Below are positions 7,921 through 16,823 of a stretch of 42,324 nt of DNA, in pieces. The notes under the pieces were generated by a model that made no database searches, was not told the DNA's origin, and saw only the letters and a program-made list of their open reading frames with translations. The stretch covers positions 1-42,324 of the forward strand of contig CAYLKH010000009.1 of assembly GCA_964384255.1 (NCBI GenBank), given 5' to 3'. How positions within the stretch are numbered: position 1 is the stretch's first letter; each line of letters begins with the position of its first letter. Source of the stretch: SIG469 sp964384255. Its GTDB lineage: Bacteria; Bacillota; Clostridia; Oscillospirales; Oscillospiraceae. The position numbers and the translations under genes were made by a program.

Positions 7921-8967
7921 ATGAAAAAAAGCTTTTCTTCTTATTTGAAAGACTTTATGATGCCCCTGGTTTTGATAGGCGTCATCATAATCTTCGCAAT
8001 TCTGGGCCCCATCGTGGCCAACCGCAACTTCCTTGAGCCCCAGAACCTGCTGAACATTCTTGGCCAGAACGCCTACATGGTCATTCTGGGCATAGGCATC
8101 ACCTTCATCATGCTGGGCGGCGGCATGGACCTGTCCACCGGCTACCTCATTTCCACCGTGGGCGTTATCATGGCTCTGGTGGATCAGGCCACCGGCAGCT
8201 TCATCATCGCACTGGGCGTGGGTCTGCTGGCAGGCGTAGTCTTCTCCGGCTTCAACGGCGTTATCTACTCCTGGCTGAAGGTTTTCCCCTTCATCATCAC
8301 CCTGGCCTCCCAGTATATGCTCAACGGCGCTACCTATCTGCTGTCCGGCGGCAGGACCGCCACCTATCGCGACCTGTCTATCGGATTTAAATATCTGGGT
8401 GGTTATTACATCAATCTGGGCTTTGGCAACCTCAAATCCGGCGTTATCGTTATGATCGTCCTTGTTATCATCGGCTCTTTTATCCTTAACAAGACCTATT
8501 TCGGACGAAATGTTTACGCCATGGGTTCCAACCCTGACGCGGTCGCCCTCTCCGGTGTGTCCGTTACCAAAATGCGTATCGCCATTTTCGCCCTGGCCGG
8601 TCTGTTCTTTGCTCTGGCTCAGGCTGTCAACATCGGCTCCCTCGGCTCCATGAACAACTCCATGGGTATCGGCGCTGAATTCACTGTTATGGCCGGTGCT
8701 ATGCTGGGCGGTATCAAAATGGGCGGCGGCGGCGGTAAAATGAGCGACATGGTCATTGGCGTTCTCATTATCGGCGTGCTGAACTCCGGCATGAACTTCT
8801 TGAACCTGAACCAGTACTGGCAGTATGTTGTCCTGGGCATTGCCCTCCTGGCAGCCGTAATTATGGACACTCTCCAGACCCGTGCTGCTGCCAACGCAGC
8901 CAAAAAGGTCACCGGTTCCGCTCCCACCGCAGATTCCGAGCCTCAGGTCCCCACTGCTGCGCAGTAA
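7921..8967 (+). CDS. Sugar-type ABC importer permease (RbsC/MglC-like)
   Basis: A 348-residue hydrophobic protein with about 8-10 membrane segments, matching the BPD_transp_2 permease class (ribose, galactose, xylose). Seen are the typical LGGGMDLSTGYLISTVG segment near residue 65, an NPDAVALSGVSV cytoplasmic coupling loop near 205, and a Gly/Met-rich LGGIKMGGGGGKM near the last helices. The ATG at 7921 is preferred to the one at 7912 because AAGGGA is correctly spaced for it. It ends in a short Ala/Pro tail and is followed by a strong terminator, closing the three-gene operon. Confidence 0.92.
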   Translation: MKKSFSSYLKDFMMPLVLIGVIIIFAILGPIVANRNFLEPQNLLNILGQNAYMVILGIGITFIMLGGGMDLSTGYLISTVGVIMALVDQATGSFIIALGVGLLAGVVFSGFNGVIYSWLKVFPFIITLASQYMLNGATYLLSGGRTATYRDLSIGFKYLGGYYINLGFGNLKSGVIVMIVLVIIGSFILNKTYFGRNVYAMGSNPDAVALSGVSVTKMRIAIFALAGLFFALAQAVNIGSLGSMNNSMGIGAEFTVMAGAMLGGIKMGGGGGKMSDMVIGVLIIGVLNSGMNFLNLNQYWQYVVLGIALLAAVIMDTLQTRAAANAAKKVTGSAPTADSEPQVPTAAQ

Positions 8968-8977
8968 CTTAAAATCA

Positions 8978-9015
8978 AAAGGTTTTGCGGGAGCATGTTC
9001 CCGCAAAACCTTTTT
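8978..9015 (+). terminator. Intrinsic terminator of the sugar importer operon
   Basis: GGTTTTGCGGGA (8981-8992) pairs perfectly with TCCCGCAAAACC (8999-9010), extended by AAA/TTT, and is followed by a T-tract to 9015. Confidence 0.9.
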
Positions 9016-9079
9016 ACTATAATAACCGGGTAGTCGCTGATTTGATCAGTGGCACCGTGCGCGAAAGTAATGGTAAACT

Positions 9080-9730
9080 ATGAAACAGAAATATATTCTT
9101 TTTGACCTTGATGGTACCCTGACCGATCCAAAGGTCGGCATAACCGGCTCAGTGGCCTATGCTCTTGAGTCCTTTGGCATCCAGGTAGAGAACCTCGACG
9201 ACCTTTGCTGCTTTATTGGCCCTCCTCTGCTGGACTCTTTTATGGAGTTTTATGGAATGACCGAGGATGAGGCCAACCGGGCTATTGCAAAATATCGCGA
9301 GCGTTTCAGCGTTACGGGCCTTTTTGAAAACGAAGTTTACCCGGGCATTCCTCAGCTGCTTCAATCCCTTAAAGATGCCGGTAAAACTCTTCTTATTGCC
9401 ACCTCCAAGCCTGCTGTGTTTTCTCAGCGAATACTCGACCATTTTGATTTGGCAAAGTATTTTTCTTTCCTTTCCGGCAGCGAGCTGGACGGCAGACGCA
9501 ACGACAAGGCCGAGGTGATTGCCTATGCCCTTGAGCAATATGGCATAACCGACCCGGCCCAGGCGATTATGGTAGGCGACAGAAAGCACGACATCATCGG
9601 CGCAAAGAAAAACGGCCTTACCTGTGTAGGCGTACTGTTTGGCTACGGTGATCTGGCCGAGCATCAGGCCGCTGGTGCCGACTATATCGCCGAGAACGTG
9701 AACCAGCTGGCGGACCTTCTGCTGGGATAG
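9080..9730 (+). CDS. HAD-superfamily hydrolase, phosphoglycolate-phosphatase-like
   Basis: 216 residues with HAD motif I FDLDGTLTD (catalytic Asp9 and Asp11), a helical cap (about 15-85), motif II IATSK near 110, and motifs III/IV in VGDRKHDIIGAK near 170. It should be a cytoplasmic Mg-dependent phosphatase, like the Gph/PpaX/5'-nucleotidase members. The FIGPPL segment is frequent in Firmicute Gph-like proteins. The true substrate cannot be deduced; phosphoglycolate, a nucleotide or another small phosphate ester are all possible. It stands alone between the importer terminator and a convergent nucleoside permease. The ribosome site is weak (GAAAGTAATGG). Confidence 0.85.
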   Translation: MKQKYILFDLDGTLTDPKVGITGSVAYALESFGIQVENLDDLCCFIGPPLLDSFMEFYGMTEDEANRAIAKYRERFSVTGLFENEVYPGIPQLLQSLKDAGKTLLIATSKPAVFSQRILDHFDLAKYFSFLSGSELDGRRNDKAEVIAYALEQYGITDPAQAIMVGDRKHDIIGAKKNGLTCVGVLFGYGDLAEHQAAGADYIAENVNQLADLLLG

Positions 9731-9766
9731 CAACAGTCTTCGAGATCAAATGACCCCAAAATTACT

Positions 9767-9804
9767 CCCCACAAAATCAGGACGTTTTTCCTGACTTTGT
9801 GGGG
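9767..9804. terminator. Convergent hairpin after the HAD gene
   Basis: CCCCACAAAATCAGGA (9767-9782) pairs with TCCTGACTTTGTGGGG (9789-9804) with one mismatch, around a T-rich loop. It lies between converging genes and may terminate both, though neither side has a long T-tract. Confidence 0.6.
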
Positions 9805-9852
9805 GGTCGTGTATTTATCCGGGCCGCTTTGGCAAAGCGTAGATTTAAACCT

Positions 9853-9882
9853 GTAGCCAAAGACCCGAGGGTCTTTGGCTAC
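9853..9882. terminator. Long perfect inverted repeat after the nucleoside permease operon
   Basis: GTAGCCAAAGACCC (9853-9866) and GGGTCTTTGGCTAC (9869-9882) form a 14-bp perfect palindrome with only 2 nt between the arms. Its place just past the end of the minus-strand operon suggests a terminator, but the following T-tract is weak (GGTTTAAAT). Confidence 0.5.
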
Positions 9883-9909
9883 AAGGTTGAGATTTTCCAT
9901 TTTATGCGA

Positions 9910-10893
9910 TCATCGCTCTTCTCTGAAATATGAAAGGCCCAGGGCGGTAGGTCCCTGATTTTCTTTCTTCTTTCTGAGGCTTACGGCTATCAGCACGGCG
10001 ATAGTCACCAGATAAGGCAGCATTTTGAATATTTCCTGGGAGCTTCTTGTAAGGTTGGGAATATAGAAATACAGCCAGAACAGGATGCCAAACAGGTATG
10101 AACCCCAAATGGCGTTTTTGGGCTTCCAGGTAGCAAATATGACCAGCGCCACGGCCAGCCAGCCCAGCTTCTCGATACTGCCGTCGTTAGCCCAGGTACC
10201 TTTAATATAGTCCATGACGTAGTACAGTCCGCCAAGGCCCGTAATGGCAGCGCCGCCGCAGGTAGCCAGATATTTATATCTGGTCACGTTTATGCCCGCT
10301 GCATCGGCAGTGGCAGGATTTTCGCCCACAGCCCGGAGATTAAGGCCCACACGGCTTTTGCTGAGGAAATACTGGCAGGCTATAGCGACCGCAATAGCAA
10401 GATAGACCATAAACCCGTAAGAGAAAAGGACCTTGCCCACAAAGCCCATTTCGGCCAGAGCAGGAATATTGGCCCGGTAGGCGGAAGAGGTGGTAGCCAC
10501 GGATATCTGGCCTACACCTCCGGCCAGCTTGTTCAGCGAGCCGCCAAAGAAGTTGGCAAAACCCGAGCCAAAGATAGTTAGCGTAAGGCCGGTAACGTTC
10601 TGGTTAGCTCTCAGCGTTATGGTCAAAAAGCTGTATAGCAGTCCTCCAAATGCCGCTGCCGCCAACGCACACACCATGGAAATAATAAGACAAACCGCAG
10701 GGATCGGGTCGGCAGCCATGGACTCATAGGCAAAGGCGCCCATCAGACCCACGATACCGCCCAGGTACATTATGCCCGGTACGCCCAGGTTGAGGTTTCC
10801 GGATTTTTCGGTTATGATCTCGCCTGTCGCGCCAAAGAGGATAACTGTTCCAAAAACCACAGCTGCCTGGATAAGAGAAACAAGTTGTGTCAT
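9910..10893 (-). CDS. Nucleoside-type ABC importer permease (NupQ/YufQ-like)
   Basis: A 327-residue membrane protein with about 8-9 hydrophobic segments. It resembles the second permease of BMP-family nucleoside importers: an early EIITEKSGNLNLGVPGIM segment, and the coupling loop GLNLRAVGENPATADAAGIN near 190. It forms the translocation pore together with the permease encoded upstream. Its ATG overlaps that gene's stop (ATGA), showing tight translational coupling. It closes the operon of ATPase, permease 1 and permease 2. Nucleoside specificity comes from family resemblance plus the xpt-linked lipoprotein at 17960, so it is inferred. Confidence 0.88.
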   Translation of the reverse strand: MTQLVSLIQAAVVFGTVILFGATGEIITEKSGNLNLGVPGIMYLGGIVGLMGAFAYESMAADPIPAVCLIISMVCALAAAAFGGLLYSFLTITLRANQNVTGLTLTIFGSGFANFFGGSLNKLAGGVGQISVATTSSAYRANIPALAEMGFVGKVLFSYGFMVYLAIAVAIACQYFLSKSRVGLNLRAVGENPATADAAGINVTRYKYLATCGGAAITGLGGLYYVMDYIKGTWANDGSIEKLGWLAVALVIFATWKPKNAIWGSYLFGILFWLYFYIPNLTRSSQEIFKMLPYLVTIAVLIAVSLRKKKENQGPTALGLSYFREER

Positions 10894-11999
10894 TTCGCAA
10901 CTTCCTCCTTTCCTGCCTTTTTGCGGAATATAAGCCGATAGTTGATAAAGAATTCGCTGCCCAGAATGAAGAACAGGATAATTCCCATTATCATTTCAGA
11001 CGCATAGTCGCTGAGGTTATATTGGGAAGCGATCTGGATAGCGCCCTTTTCCAGGAACACCAGCAGGAACGCGATAAGTATCATAACAAAGGTGTTGAAC
11101 TTCGCCAGCCAGGCAACAATGATCGCCGTAAATCCTCTTCCTCCGGCGGTAGAAGTGGAGATAGTGTGGCTCGCGCCGGAAACAGCAATAAATCCCGCCA
11201 GTCCGCACACAGCTCCGGACACCAGCATAGTCCGGATATAAACTTTTGAAACGCTGATACCCGCATAACGGGCGGTGTTGTGGCTGTCGCCCACGACAGT
11301 GATCTCATAGCCGTGCTTGGTGTATCGCAGATATATGAACATGGCGACAGTTAATGCAAGAACCAGAATAACATTAAGGGCATAGGACTGACCGAACAGC
11401 GCTGGGAACCATCCTTTTTTGGTGATCTGATTGATAATGCCTACTGAATTTGAGCCATAGGGATTTTCCCAGATGGCAACAAAATAACTGGTCAGCTGGG
11501 TAGCGACGTAATTCATCATCAGGGTAAAAAGGGTTTCGTTAGTGTCCCATTTTGCCTTGAACAGGGCGGGCAAAAAGCCCCACAACGCACCGGATATTAT
11601 GCTGACCACCGCCATAAGCACCAGCAACGCACCGGTGGGGATACCGTCTCCCGCATAGATCATGCAGGCGGCGGTGGCAATACCGCCAACCAGTATCTGG
11701 CCTTCTGCGCCAATGTTCCAGAATTTCATTTTGAAGGCCGGAGCCAGGCCAACACCAATGCACAGCAGCATCATAGCATCGCGAATGGTCACCCATGTGC
11801 GCTTGCCTGTTCCGAAGGCACCCTCGAACATGGCCACATATACCTTAAGCGGGTTGAGTTTAACTATGGCATAGATGACAAACGCGCACACAATAAGCGC
11901 GGCAACTATGGCCGCCAGCCTTATTCCCCATGCTCTCAGGGTCGTCATACTGTCCCGCTTCGCCAGCCGGACAAGGGGTTCTCTGGTTTTGTTCTGCAT
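10890..11999 (-). CDS. Nucleoside-type ABC importer permease (NupP/YufP-like)
   Basis: A membrane protein of 369 residues from MQNKTREP, about 10 hydrophobic segments, with the family's AFKMKFWNIGAEGQILVGG segment near residue 90 and a VVGDSHNTARYAGISVS coupling loop near 230. It pairs with the NupQ-like permease as a heterodimeric pore. The start at 11999 follows AAGGAGGG with 8-nt spacing and lies 1 nt after the ATPase stop. The longer frame start at 12020 lies inside the ATPase gene and lacks a ribosome site. The downstream permease gene overlaps its stop. Confidence 0.88.
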   Translation of the reverse strand: MQNKTREPLVRLAKRDSMTTLRAWGIRLAAIVAALIVCAFVIYAIVKLNPLKVYVAMFEGAFGTGKRTWVTIRDAMMLLCIGVGLAPAFKMKFWNIGAEGQILVGGIATAACMIYAGDGIPTGALLVLMAVVSIISGALWGFLPALFKAKWDTNETLFTLMMNYVATQLTSYFVAIWENPYGSNSVGIINQITKKGWFPALFGQSYALNVILVLALTVAMFIYLRYTKHGYEITVVGDSHNTARYAGISVSKVYIRTMLVSGAVCGLAGFIAVSGASHTISTSTAGGRGFTAIIVAWLAKFNTFVMILIAFLLVFLEKGAIQIASQYNLSDYASEMIMGIILFFILGSEFFINYRLIFRKKAGKEEVAK

Positions 12000-12000
12000 A

Positions 12001-13536
12001 TCACTGACCCTCCTTAACAAGCCTGGTCATAAGCAGACCAACCTCTTCCTTGGTGGTGCTGCGGCCATCGACTATTCCGTTGACTTTGCCGGAACACAGC
12101 ACAATTATCCTGTCGCAGAGCTGGAGCAAAACGTCAAGGTCTTCGCCAACGTAAATAACCGCCGTCCCCCGTTTTTTCTGGTCGTTAAGCAGGTCATAGA
12201 TCGCATACGAGGTGTTGATATCCAGTCCACGCACAGCATAAGCAGTCATCAAAACGTTGGGGTTCGCGGCAATTTCGCGGCCCACAAGGACCTTCTGCAC
12301 GTTGCCGCCCGACAGTCTGCGGATGGGAATCCTGTCTACGTCAGGAGCCTTAACGTCCAGCTGATGGACCACATCCTCGGCCAGAGCCTTGGAGGATTTT
12401 TTGTTGGTAAAGGGCGAGGTGCCGGTCTGATAGTTTTTGAGCAGCATATTGGCGGCGATGTTGAGATCGCCTACCAGCCCCATGCCCAGCCGATCCTCGG
12501 GAACAAATGACAGCGCAACGCCCAGTCGGCTTATTTTCAGCGGTGACATCCCAACCAGCTGGACCGTTTCGCCCTCAGGAGGGATATATTCAATGGAGCT
12601 TCCCTGCTCAGATTTTTGCAGTCCGGCAATAGCCTCAAGCAGCTCCTTCTGGCCGCAGCCGGAAATACCGGCAATGCCCAGAATCTCGCCGCTTCGAGCT
12701 TCGAAGGAAACATTGTCAAGGGCCTTAATGCCGTCGGAATTGAAGCAGGTAAGGTTGTTTACTCTTATCCTGACCTGGGTATCCACCGGATCGGGCCTGT
12801 CGATATTCAGCTCAACAGCGTGACCGACCATCATATCGGTCAGCTCCTGGGGACTGGTTTGGCAGGTTTCAAGAGCGCCCACAAATTCCCCCTTCCGGAG
12901 GACCGCCACCCGGTCGGAAATCTCCATAACCTCGTGGAGCTTGTGGGTGATGATGATAATGGCCTTGTTATCCTCTTTCATGTTGCGCAAAACATCAAAC
13001 AGCTTGTCGGTTTCCTGAGGGGTAAGGACGGCGGTAGGTTCGTCCAGAATAAGGACATCGGCTCCCCGATAAAGGACCTTGACTATCTCAAGGGTCTGCT
13101 TTTGGGAAACTGACATGTCATAAACCTTCTGATTCGGGTCAACGTCAAAGCCGTATTTGTCGCAGATCTCCATGACCCGGGCGGAAATAGCCTTTCTGTC
13201 GAGCCGCCCCTTTTCGTTAAGGCCAAGAGCTATGTTTTCTGCTGCGGTAAAAACGTCGACCAGTTTAAAATGCTGGTGGATCATGCCAATACCCAGGTCG
13301 TAAGCGTCTTTGGGGCTGCGAATAGTTACAAGCTCGCCGTTAACGTATATCTGACCATCGTCGGGGTAATATATGCCCGAAAGCATATTCATAAGAGTTG
13401 TCTTTCCGCTGCCGTTTTCTCCCAGCAGCGACAGTATCTCTCCCCGGTTTATGTCAAGACTGACCTTGTGGTTGGCAACGACAGAACCAAATACCTTGGT
13501 GATATTTTCCATGCGGATTGCGCAGCTGTGGTCCAA
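12001..13536 (-). CDS. Nucleoside-type ABC importer ATP-binding protein (NupO/YufO-like)
   Basis: About 511 residues with two ABC domains. Half one has Walker A LGENGSGKTT, an unusual signature MSVSQKQT and Walker B VLILDEPTAVLTPQE. Half two has GISGCGQKE, LSGGNVQKVLVGRE and then NVLMTAYAVRGLD where LLxAxPTRGLD is usual. It energises uptake through the two permeases downstream. A TTG start at 13536 fits best: AGAAAGGG lies 8 nt upstream, while the first ATG in frame comes 8 codons later without a ribosome site. A promoter with 17-nt spacing is at 13572-13600. The paired binding protein is not in this operon but at 17960-19273. Confidence 0.9.
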   Translation of the reverse strand: MDHSCAIRMENITKVFGSVVANHKVSLDINRGEILSLLGENGSGKTTLMNMLSGIYYPDDGQIYVNGELVTIRSPKDAYDLGIGMIHQHFKLVDVFTAAENIALGLNEKGRLDRKAISARVMEICDKYGFDVDPNQKVYDMSVSQKQTLEIVKVLYRGADVLILDEPTAVLTPQETDKLFDVLRNMKEDNKAIIIITHKLHEVMEISDRVAVLRKGEFVGALETCQTSPQELTDMMVGHAVELNIDRPDPVDTQVRIRVNNLTCFNSDGIKALDNVSFEARSGEILGIAGISGCGQKELLEAIAGLQKSEQGSSIEYIPPEGETVQLVGMSPLKISRLGVALSFVPEDRLGMGLVGDLNIAANMLLKNYQTGTSPFTNKKSSKALAEDVVHQLDVKAPDVDRIPIRRLSGGNVQKVLVGREIAANPNVLMTAYAVRGLDINTSYAIYDLLNDQKKRGTAVIYVGEDLDVLLQLCDRIIVLCSGKVNGIVDGRSTTKEEVGLLMTRLVKEGQ

Positions 13537-13571
13537 GCAAGTCACCCTTTCTCTTTTTCTGATCAAATAAT

Positions 13572-13600
13572 ATTTTACCATACATATCCACAATAAACAA
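13572..13600 (-). promoter_or_regulatory. Promoter of the nucleoside importer operon
   Basis: Minus strand: TTGTTT (13595-13600), 17-nt spacer, TAAAAT (13572-13577), about 36 bp before the TTG start of the ATPase gene. Confidence 0.6.
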
Positions 13601-13634
13601 ATAGAAAATACATCTGTCGACAATTAATTTCAGC

Positions 13635-13667
13635 GCGTCAAAATAGTCTGTTGGACTGTTTTGACGC
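13635..13667. other. Strong inverted repeat between divergent genes
   Basis: GCGTCAAAATAGTC (13635-13648) and GACTGTTTTGACGC (13654-13667) form a 14-bp stem with one G-U pair and a 5-nt loop. It lies between two divergent promoters, without a T-tract on either side, so it is more likely a DNA operator or a transposed palindromic element than a terminator. Confidence 0.45.
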
Positions 13668-13755
13668 CCTCAATTTATCTGTCACGACCCACGACCAGAG
13701 TCCGGCGCCATCCCGGTTATCTGCTGTCTGCTTTCTGACATCTGTTCATTTTCGG

Positions 13756-13784
13756 TTGACATTTATGGACTGTTTATATATAAT
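13756..13784 (+). promoter_or_regulatory. Perfect consensus promoter of the FAD flavoprotein gene
   Basis: TTGACA (13756-13761), exactly 17 nt, TATAAT (13779-13784). All 12 consensus bases match, which predicts strong constitutive sigma-A transcription. Confidence 0.9.
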
Positions 13785-13820
13785 TGGTTATATAGAATTG
13801 AAAATAATAGGAGGTACATA

Positions 13821-15506
13821 ATGGACACCAGCAAAAAAGCCCCTGAAGAAATGGAAGTTAACGGACCCGGTTTAGCGGGTATGGAAATGGGCAGAAACGT
13901 AGGCACCGGCAATGCGACTTATGAGCAGTGGCTGGGTACGCCTCCGGAATTTGACCATATCGACGTTGAGCTGGAAGCCGACGTTATTGTTTGCGGCGCC
14001 GGTCTGGCTGGCGTCAGCGCCACCAGAGCCGCCACCGAAGAAGGCGCTTCTGTTATCCTTTTTGAAAAAACCAGCAAGATCCAGTGCCGTTTTGGCGACA
14101 TTGGCGTCGTTGGCAGCAAAATAGCTATCGATAACTGGGGCCGCGACGGCAGCGAGTATAAAGAAGATATCGTTGCCACCTTTATGAAGGACTCCTCCTT
14201 CTGGCCCCGTCAGCGCATTATCAAATACTGGATCGACAACTGCGGCGCAGCAGTGGACTGGTATGTTGGTGCCAAGGAAGATATCTACATCGCTCCCAAC
14301 ACCACCGCCCCCATCCCCGAAGGCACCGAATGCTGGATCCAGCCTGCCCGTTATCCCGGCCCCGAGCATTACGACCCCAAGGACGAATACTATCCCTGCT
14401 ACCAGATAACCGTCCAGCTCCGGCCCGACCAGGCTCCCGTTTTGCAGGCTGCCTATGACAAAGCCTGCGCCACCGGTCTGGTCCAGACCTATTTTACCAC
14501 CCCCGTTAAAAAACTTCTCCGGGGCGAGGACGGCCGGGTTTACGGCGTTATCGCCCAGAGCTACGACGGCAAGGTCTACAAAGCCACCGCCAAAAACGGC
14601 GTTGTCCTGGCCACCGGCGACTATTCCGGCAACCTGGATATGCTCTACCACTATGTTCCCTGGGCAAGAGTCAACCCCACCATGTTCACCGCCGTTGACC
14701 CAGAAGGCAACGTAGCCGACACCGGCGACGGTCACCGCATGGGTATGTGGATCGGTGCTCAGATGGAGCGTGGCCCTCATGCGCCCATGATCCACAATAT
14801 GGGCGGTCCCCTGGGCGTCGCCGCCTATTTGCAGCTGAACAACAACGGCGAGCGCTTCTACAACGAGGATGTTTTCGGCCAGCAGGTTGAGAACCAGCTG
14901 ACTGTCGCTCCCGACCATGTGCTGTGGCAGATATTCGATGCCGCATGGCCCGAGCAGCTGCCCTATATGTCCGCTGGTCACGGCTCTATCTGCCTGACCT
15001 ACGATCCCGCCGACGTAGAATCCGGCAAGATAAGCAGCGCTCTCGGCCAGGCCGACGGATACATTTCTCTTGACGGTGTCGAAAAAGCTGCCGAGGCCGG
15101 TCAGGTCATTAAGGCCGACACTATCGAAGAACTGGTCGAGAAAATGGGTATTCCCAAAGAAACCGCTCTGGCCAGTATCGAACGCTATAACGAGCTGTGC
15201 CGCAAGGGCCACGACGACGACTTCGGCAAGATGCCTTCCCGCCTGTTCGCCCTTGAAAAAGCTCCCTTCTACGCCGCCCGCCTGACCGCCGCACCTCTGC
15301 TGGTTTGCATGAGCGGTCTGGAAAGCGACCACAATGCCCACTGCATGGACGCCGACGGCCACTGGGTCGAGGGCCTGTATGTCTGCGGCAACGTTCAGGG
15401 CGGACGCTTCGCCATTGAATATCCCACCACCGTTCCCGGCATGAGCCATTCCATGGCCCTGACCTATGGCCGCCTTGCCGGCATGAACGCCGCTAAAGGT
15501 ATCTGA
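13821..15506 (+). CDS. FAD-dependent reductase-like flavoprotein (fumarate/urocanate-reductase superfamily)
   Basis: 561 residues with no signal peptide, so probably cytoplasmic. A dinucleotide-binding motif CGAGLAG (58-64) follows a 50-residue N-terminal extension, then the FAD_binding_2 fold seen in fumarate reductase, urocanate reductase and ketosteroid dehydrogenase. The C-terminal FAD segment reads GNVQGGRFAIEYPTTV then PGMSHSMALTYGRLAG, a variant I associate with the expanded flavoprotein reductases of gut anaerobes. No FMN-binding or haem domain is fused, so it needs a separate electron donor. The gene has a perfect consensus promoter, GGAGG at ideal spacing, strongly C-ending codons and a bidirectional terminator, all pointing to high expression. 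It is monocistronic. Its electron acceptor is unknown; dehydrogenase action in the other direction is possible. Confidence 0.82.
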   Translation: MDTSKKAPEEMEVNGPGLAGMEMGRNVGTGNATYEQWLGTPPEFDHIDVELEADVIVCGAGLAGVSATRAATEEGASVILFEKTSKIQCRFGDIGVVGSKIAIDNWGRDGSEYKEDIVATFMKDSSFWPRQRIIKYWIDNCGAAVDWYVGAKEDIYIAPNTTAPIPEGTECWIQPARYPGPEHYDPKDEYYPCYQITVQLRPDQAPVLQAAYDKACATGLVQTYFTTPVKKLLRGEDGRVYGVIAQSYDGKVYKATAKNGVVLATGDYSGNLDMLYHYVPWARVNPTMFTAVDPEGNVADTGDGHRMGMWIGAQMERGPHAPMIHNMGGPLGVAAYLQLNNNGERFYNEDVFGQQVENQLTVAPDHVLWQIFDAAWPEQLPYMSAGHGSICLTYDPADVESGKISSALGQADGYISLDGVEKAAEAGQVIKADTIEELVEKMGIPKETALASIERYNELCRKGHDDDFGKMPSRLFALEKAPFYAARLTAAPLLVCMSGLESDHNAHCMDADGHWVEGLYVCGNVQGGRFAIEYPTTVPGMSHSMALTYGRLAGMNAAKGI

Positions 15507-15528
15507 TAAGCAATCCCACCAACATATG

Positions 15529-15567
15529 AAAAAGCGCTGTAAGCCGGTTTGGCTTACAGCGCTTTTT
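15529..15567. terminator. Bidirectional intrinsic terminator
   Basis: AAAAAGCGCTGTAAGCC (15529-15545) pairs perfectly with GGCTTACAGCGCTTTTT (15551-15567). A-tract and T-tract flanks allow it to end both the FAD gene and the convergent threonine aldolase gene. Confidence 0.92.
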
Positions 15568-15653
15568 ATTAAGTATTTATCCGGCGGGTCCCGGGGACGA
15601 AGATATTTCAAATCGTGCCGCAGTCGCACCTCATCTACGCGCCTCTGGAGGCC

Positions 15654-16688
15654 CTAAAGTACGGCAATATCTTCCAGCAGCTGATCTACACTCTCGGCTC
15701 TGGTCGCCCAACTGGTGCAGAAACGCACAGCGCTGGTGGTATCGCTCATTTTCTCCCAGAAGGAGAAGGCGTATTTTTCCTCCAGCTTTTTCAGCACTTC
15801 GTCGGGAAGTATGGGAAACTGCTGGTTTGTCATGCTGTCATATCGCATTTTGATACCTTTATCAGCAAAAGCTTTCCTGATACGCATTGCCTGATCTACC
15901 GCGTGCTTTGATATTTCAAAATACAGTCCGTCTTCAAACAGGGTTTCAAACTGGATCCCCAGCAGCCGTCCCTTAGCCAGCATACCGCCGTGCTGCTTGA
16001 TAAAATATCTGAAATCCTTCTTCAACTCCGGCCTGGTTATGACCACCGCTTCACCAAACAGAGCGCCCACCTTGGTCCCACCGATATAAAACACATCGCA
16101 AAGCTCAGCAATATCCCCCAGGGTCAGGTCTGCATCCGGCGCCATCAATCCATATCCCAGACGGGCGCCATCCATATAAAGGGGCAGCCCCAGCTGGCGG
16201 CATGTTATGCTTATTTCGGTCAGCTCCGCCTTTGAATAGGTAGTTCCGTTTTCGGTGGGATGGGATATATACACCATCCCCGGCTGGACAATATGCTCGT
16301 GGGTAGCATCGTTCCAGTGGTCATCATAGGCTTTCCTTATCTGCCCTGCTCTGAGCTTTCCGTCGTCGTTTACTATTCCCAGAACCTTATGACCCATGGC
16401 CTCGATGGCTCCTGTTTCGTGGCAGTTTATGTGGCCGGTGGCAGCGCAAAGCACCCCCTGGTGGGGACGAAGAATGGATTTTATAACCACGGTGTTTGCC
16501 TGAGTTCCGCCCACCAGAAAGTGTACGTCAGCTTCCGGTGCCATACAGGCTACCCTGATATATTCGGCTCCCTGACGGCAATACCCGTCAACTCCATACC
16601 CGGCAGTTTGCTCCAGATTGGTTTTTGCAAGCTTTTCAATTATCCGCGGGTGAGCGCCTTCGGTGTAATCACATTCAAATCGTATCAA
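15654..16688 (-). CDS. ltaE: Low-specificity L-threonine aldolase
   Basis: A 344-residue PLP-dependent beta-eliminating-lyase fold, the usual size for threonine aldolases. Visible are HINCHETGAIE (about 87-96), YMDGARLGYG (171-180, with the Asp that contacts the PLP ring nitrogen) and YIGGTKVGAL (201-210), in which Lys206 is the likely Schiff-base lysine. It should cleave L-threonine or L-allo-threonine to glycine and acetaldehyde in the cytoplasm. The start codon is TTG at 16688, with GGAGGA 7 nt upstream and no suitable ATG. TATAAT lies shortly upstream without a clear -35. It is a single gene converging on the FAD reductase. Confidence 0.9.
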   Translation of the reverse strand: MIRFECDYTEGAHPRIIEKLAKTNLEQTAGYGVDGYCRQGAEYIRVACMAPEADVHFLVGGTQANTVVIKSILRPHQGVLCAATGHINCHETGAIEAMGHKVLGIVNDDGKLRAGQIRKAYDDHWNDATHEHIVQPGMVYISHPTENGTTYSKAELTEISITCRQLGLPLYMDGARLGYGLMAPDADLTLGDIAELCDVFYIGGTKVGALFGEAVVITRPELKKDFRYFIKQHGGMLAKGRLLGIQFETLFEDGLYFEISKHAVDQAMRIRKAFADKGIKMRYDSMTNQQFPILPDEVLKKLEEKYAFSFWEKMSDTTSAVRFCTSWATRAESVDQLLEDIAVL

Positions 16689-16770
16689 AGCCTTATCCTC
16701 CAGTTATTTATTATAATCAATATATCACAGTCTTTGGCACTTTTAAACCTTTTCGTTTTTTCAAACCAAA

Positions 16771-16809
16771 AAGCAACCGCCTGCGGTGACCGGCCGCAGG
16801 CGGTTGCTT
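16771..16809 (-). terminator. Strong hairpin with minus-strand T-tract
   Basis: AAGCAACCGCCTGCGG (16771-16786) pairs with CCGCAGGCGGTTGCTT (16794-16809). On the minus strand it is followed by TTTTT (complement of 16768-16772). No minus gene lies directly upstream, so it may stop read-through before the threonine aldolase promoter. Confidence 0.55.
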
Positions 16810-16823
16810 ATAAGAAAGGAGAA

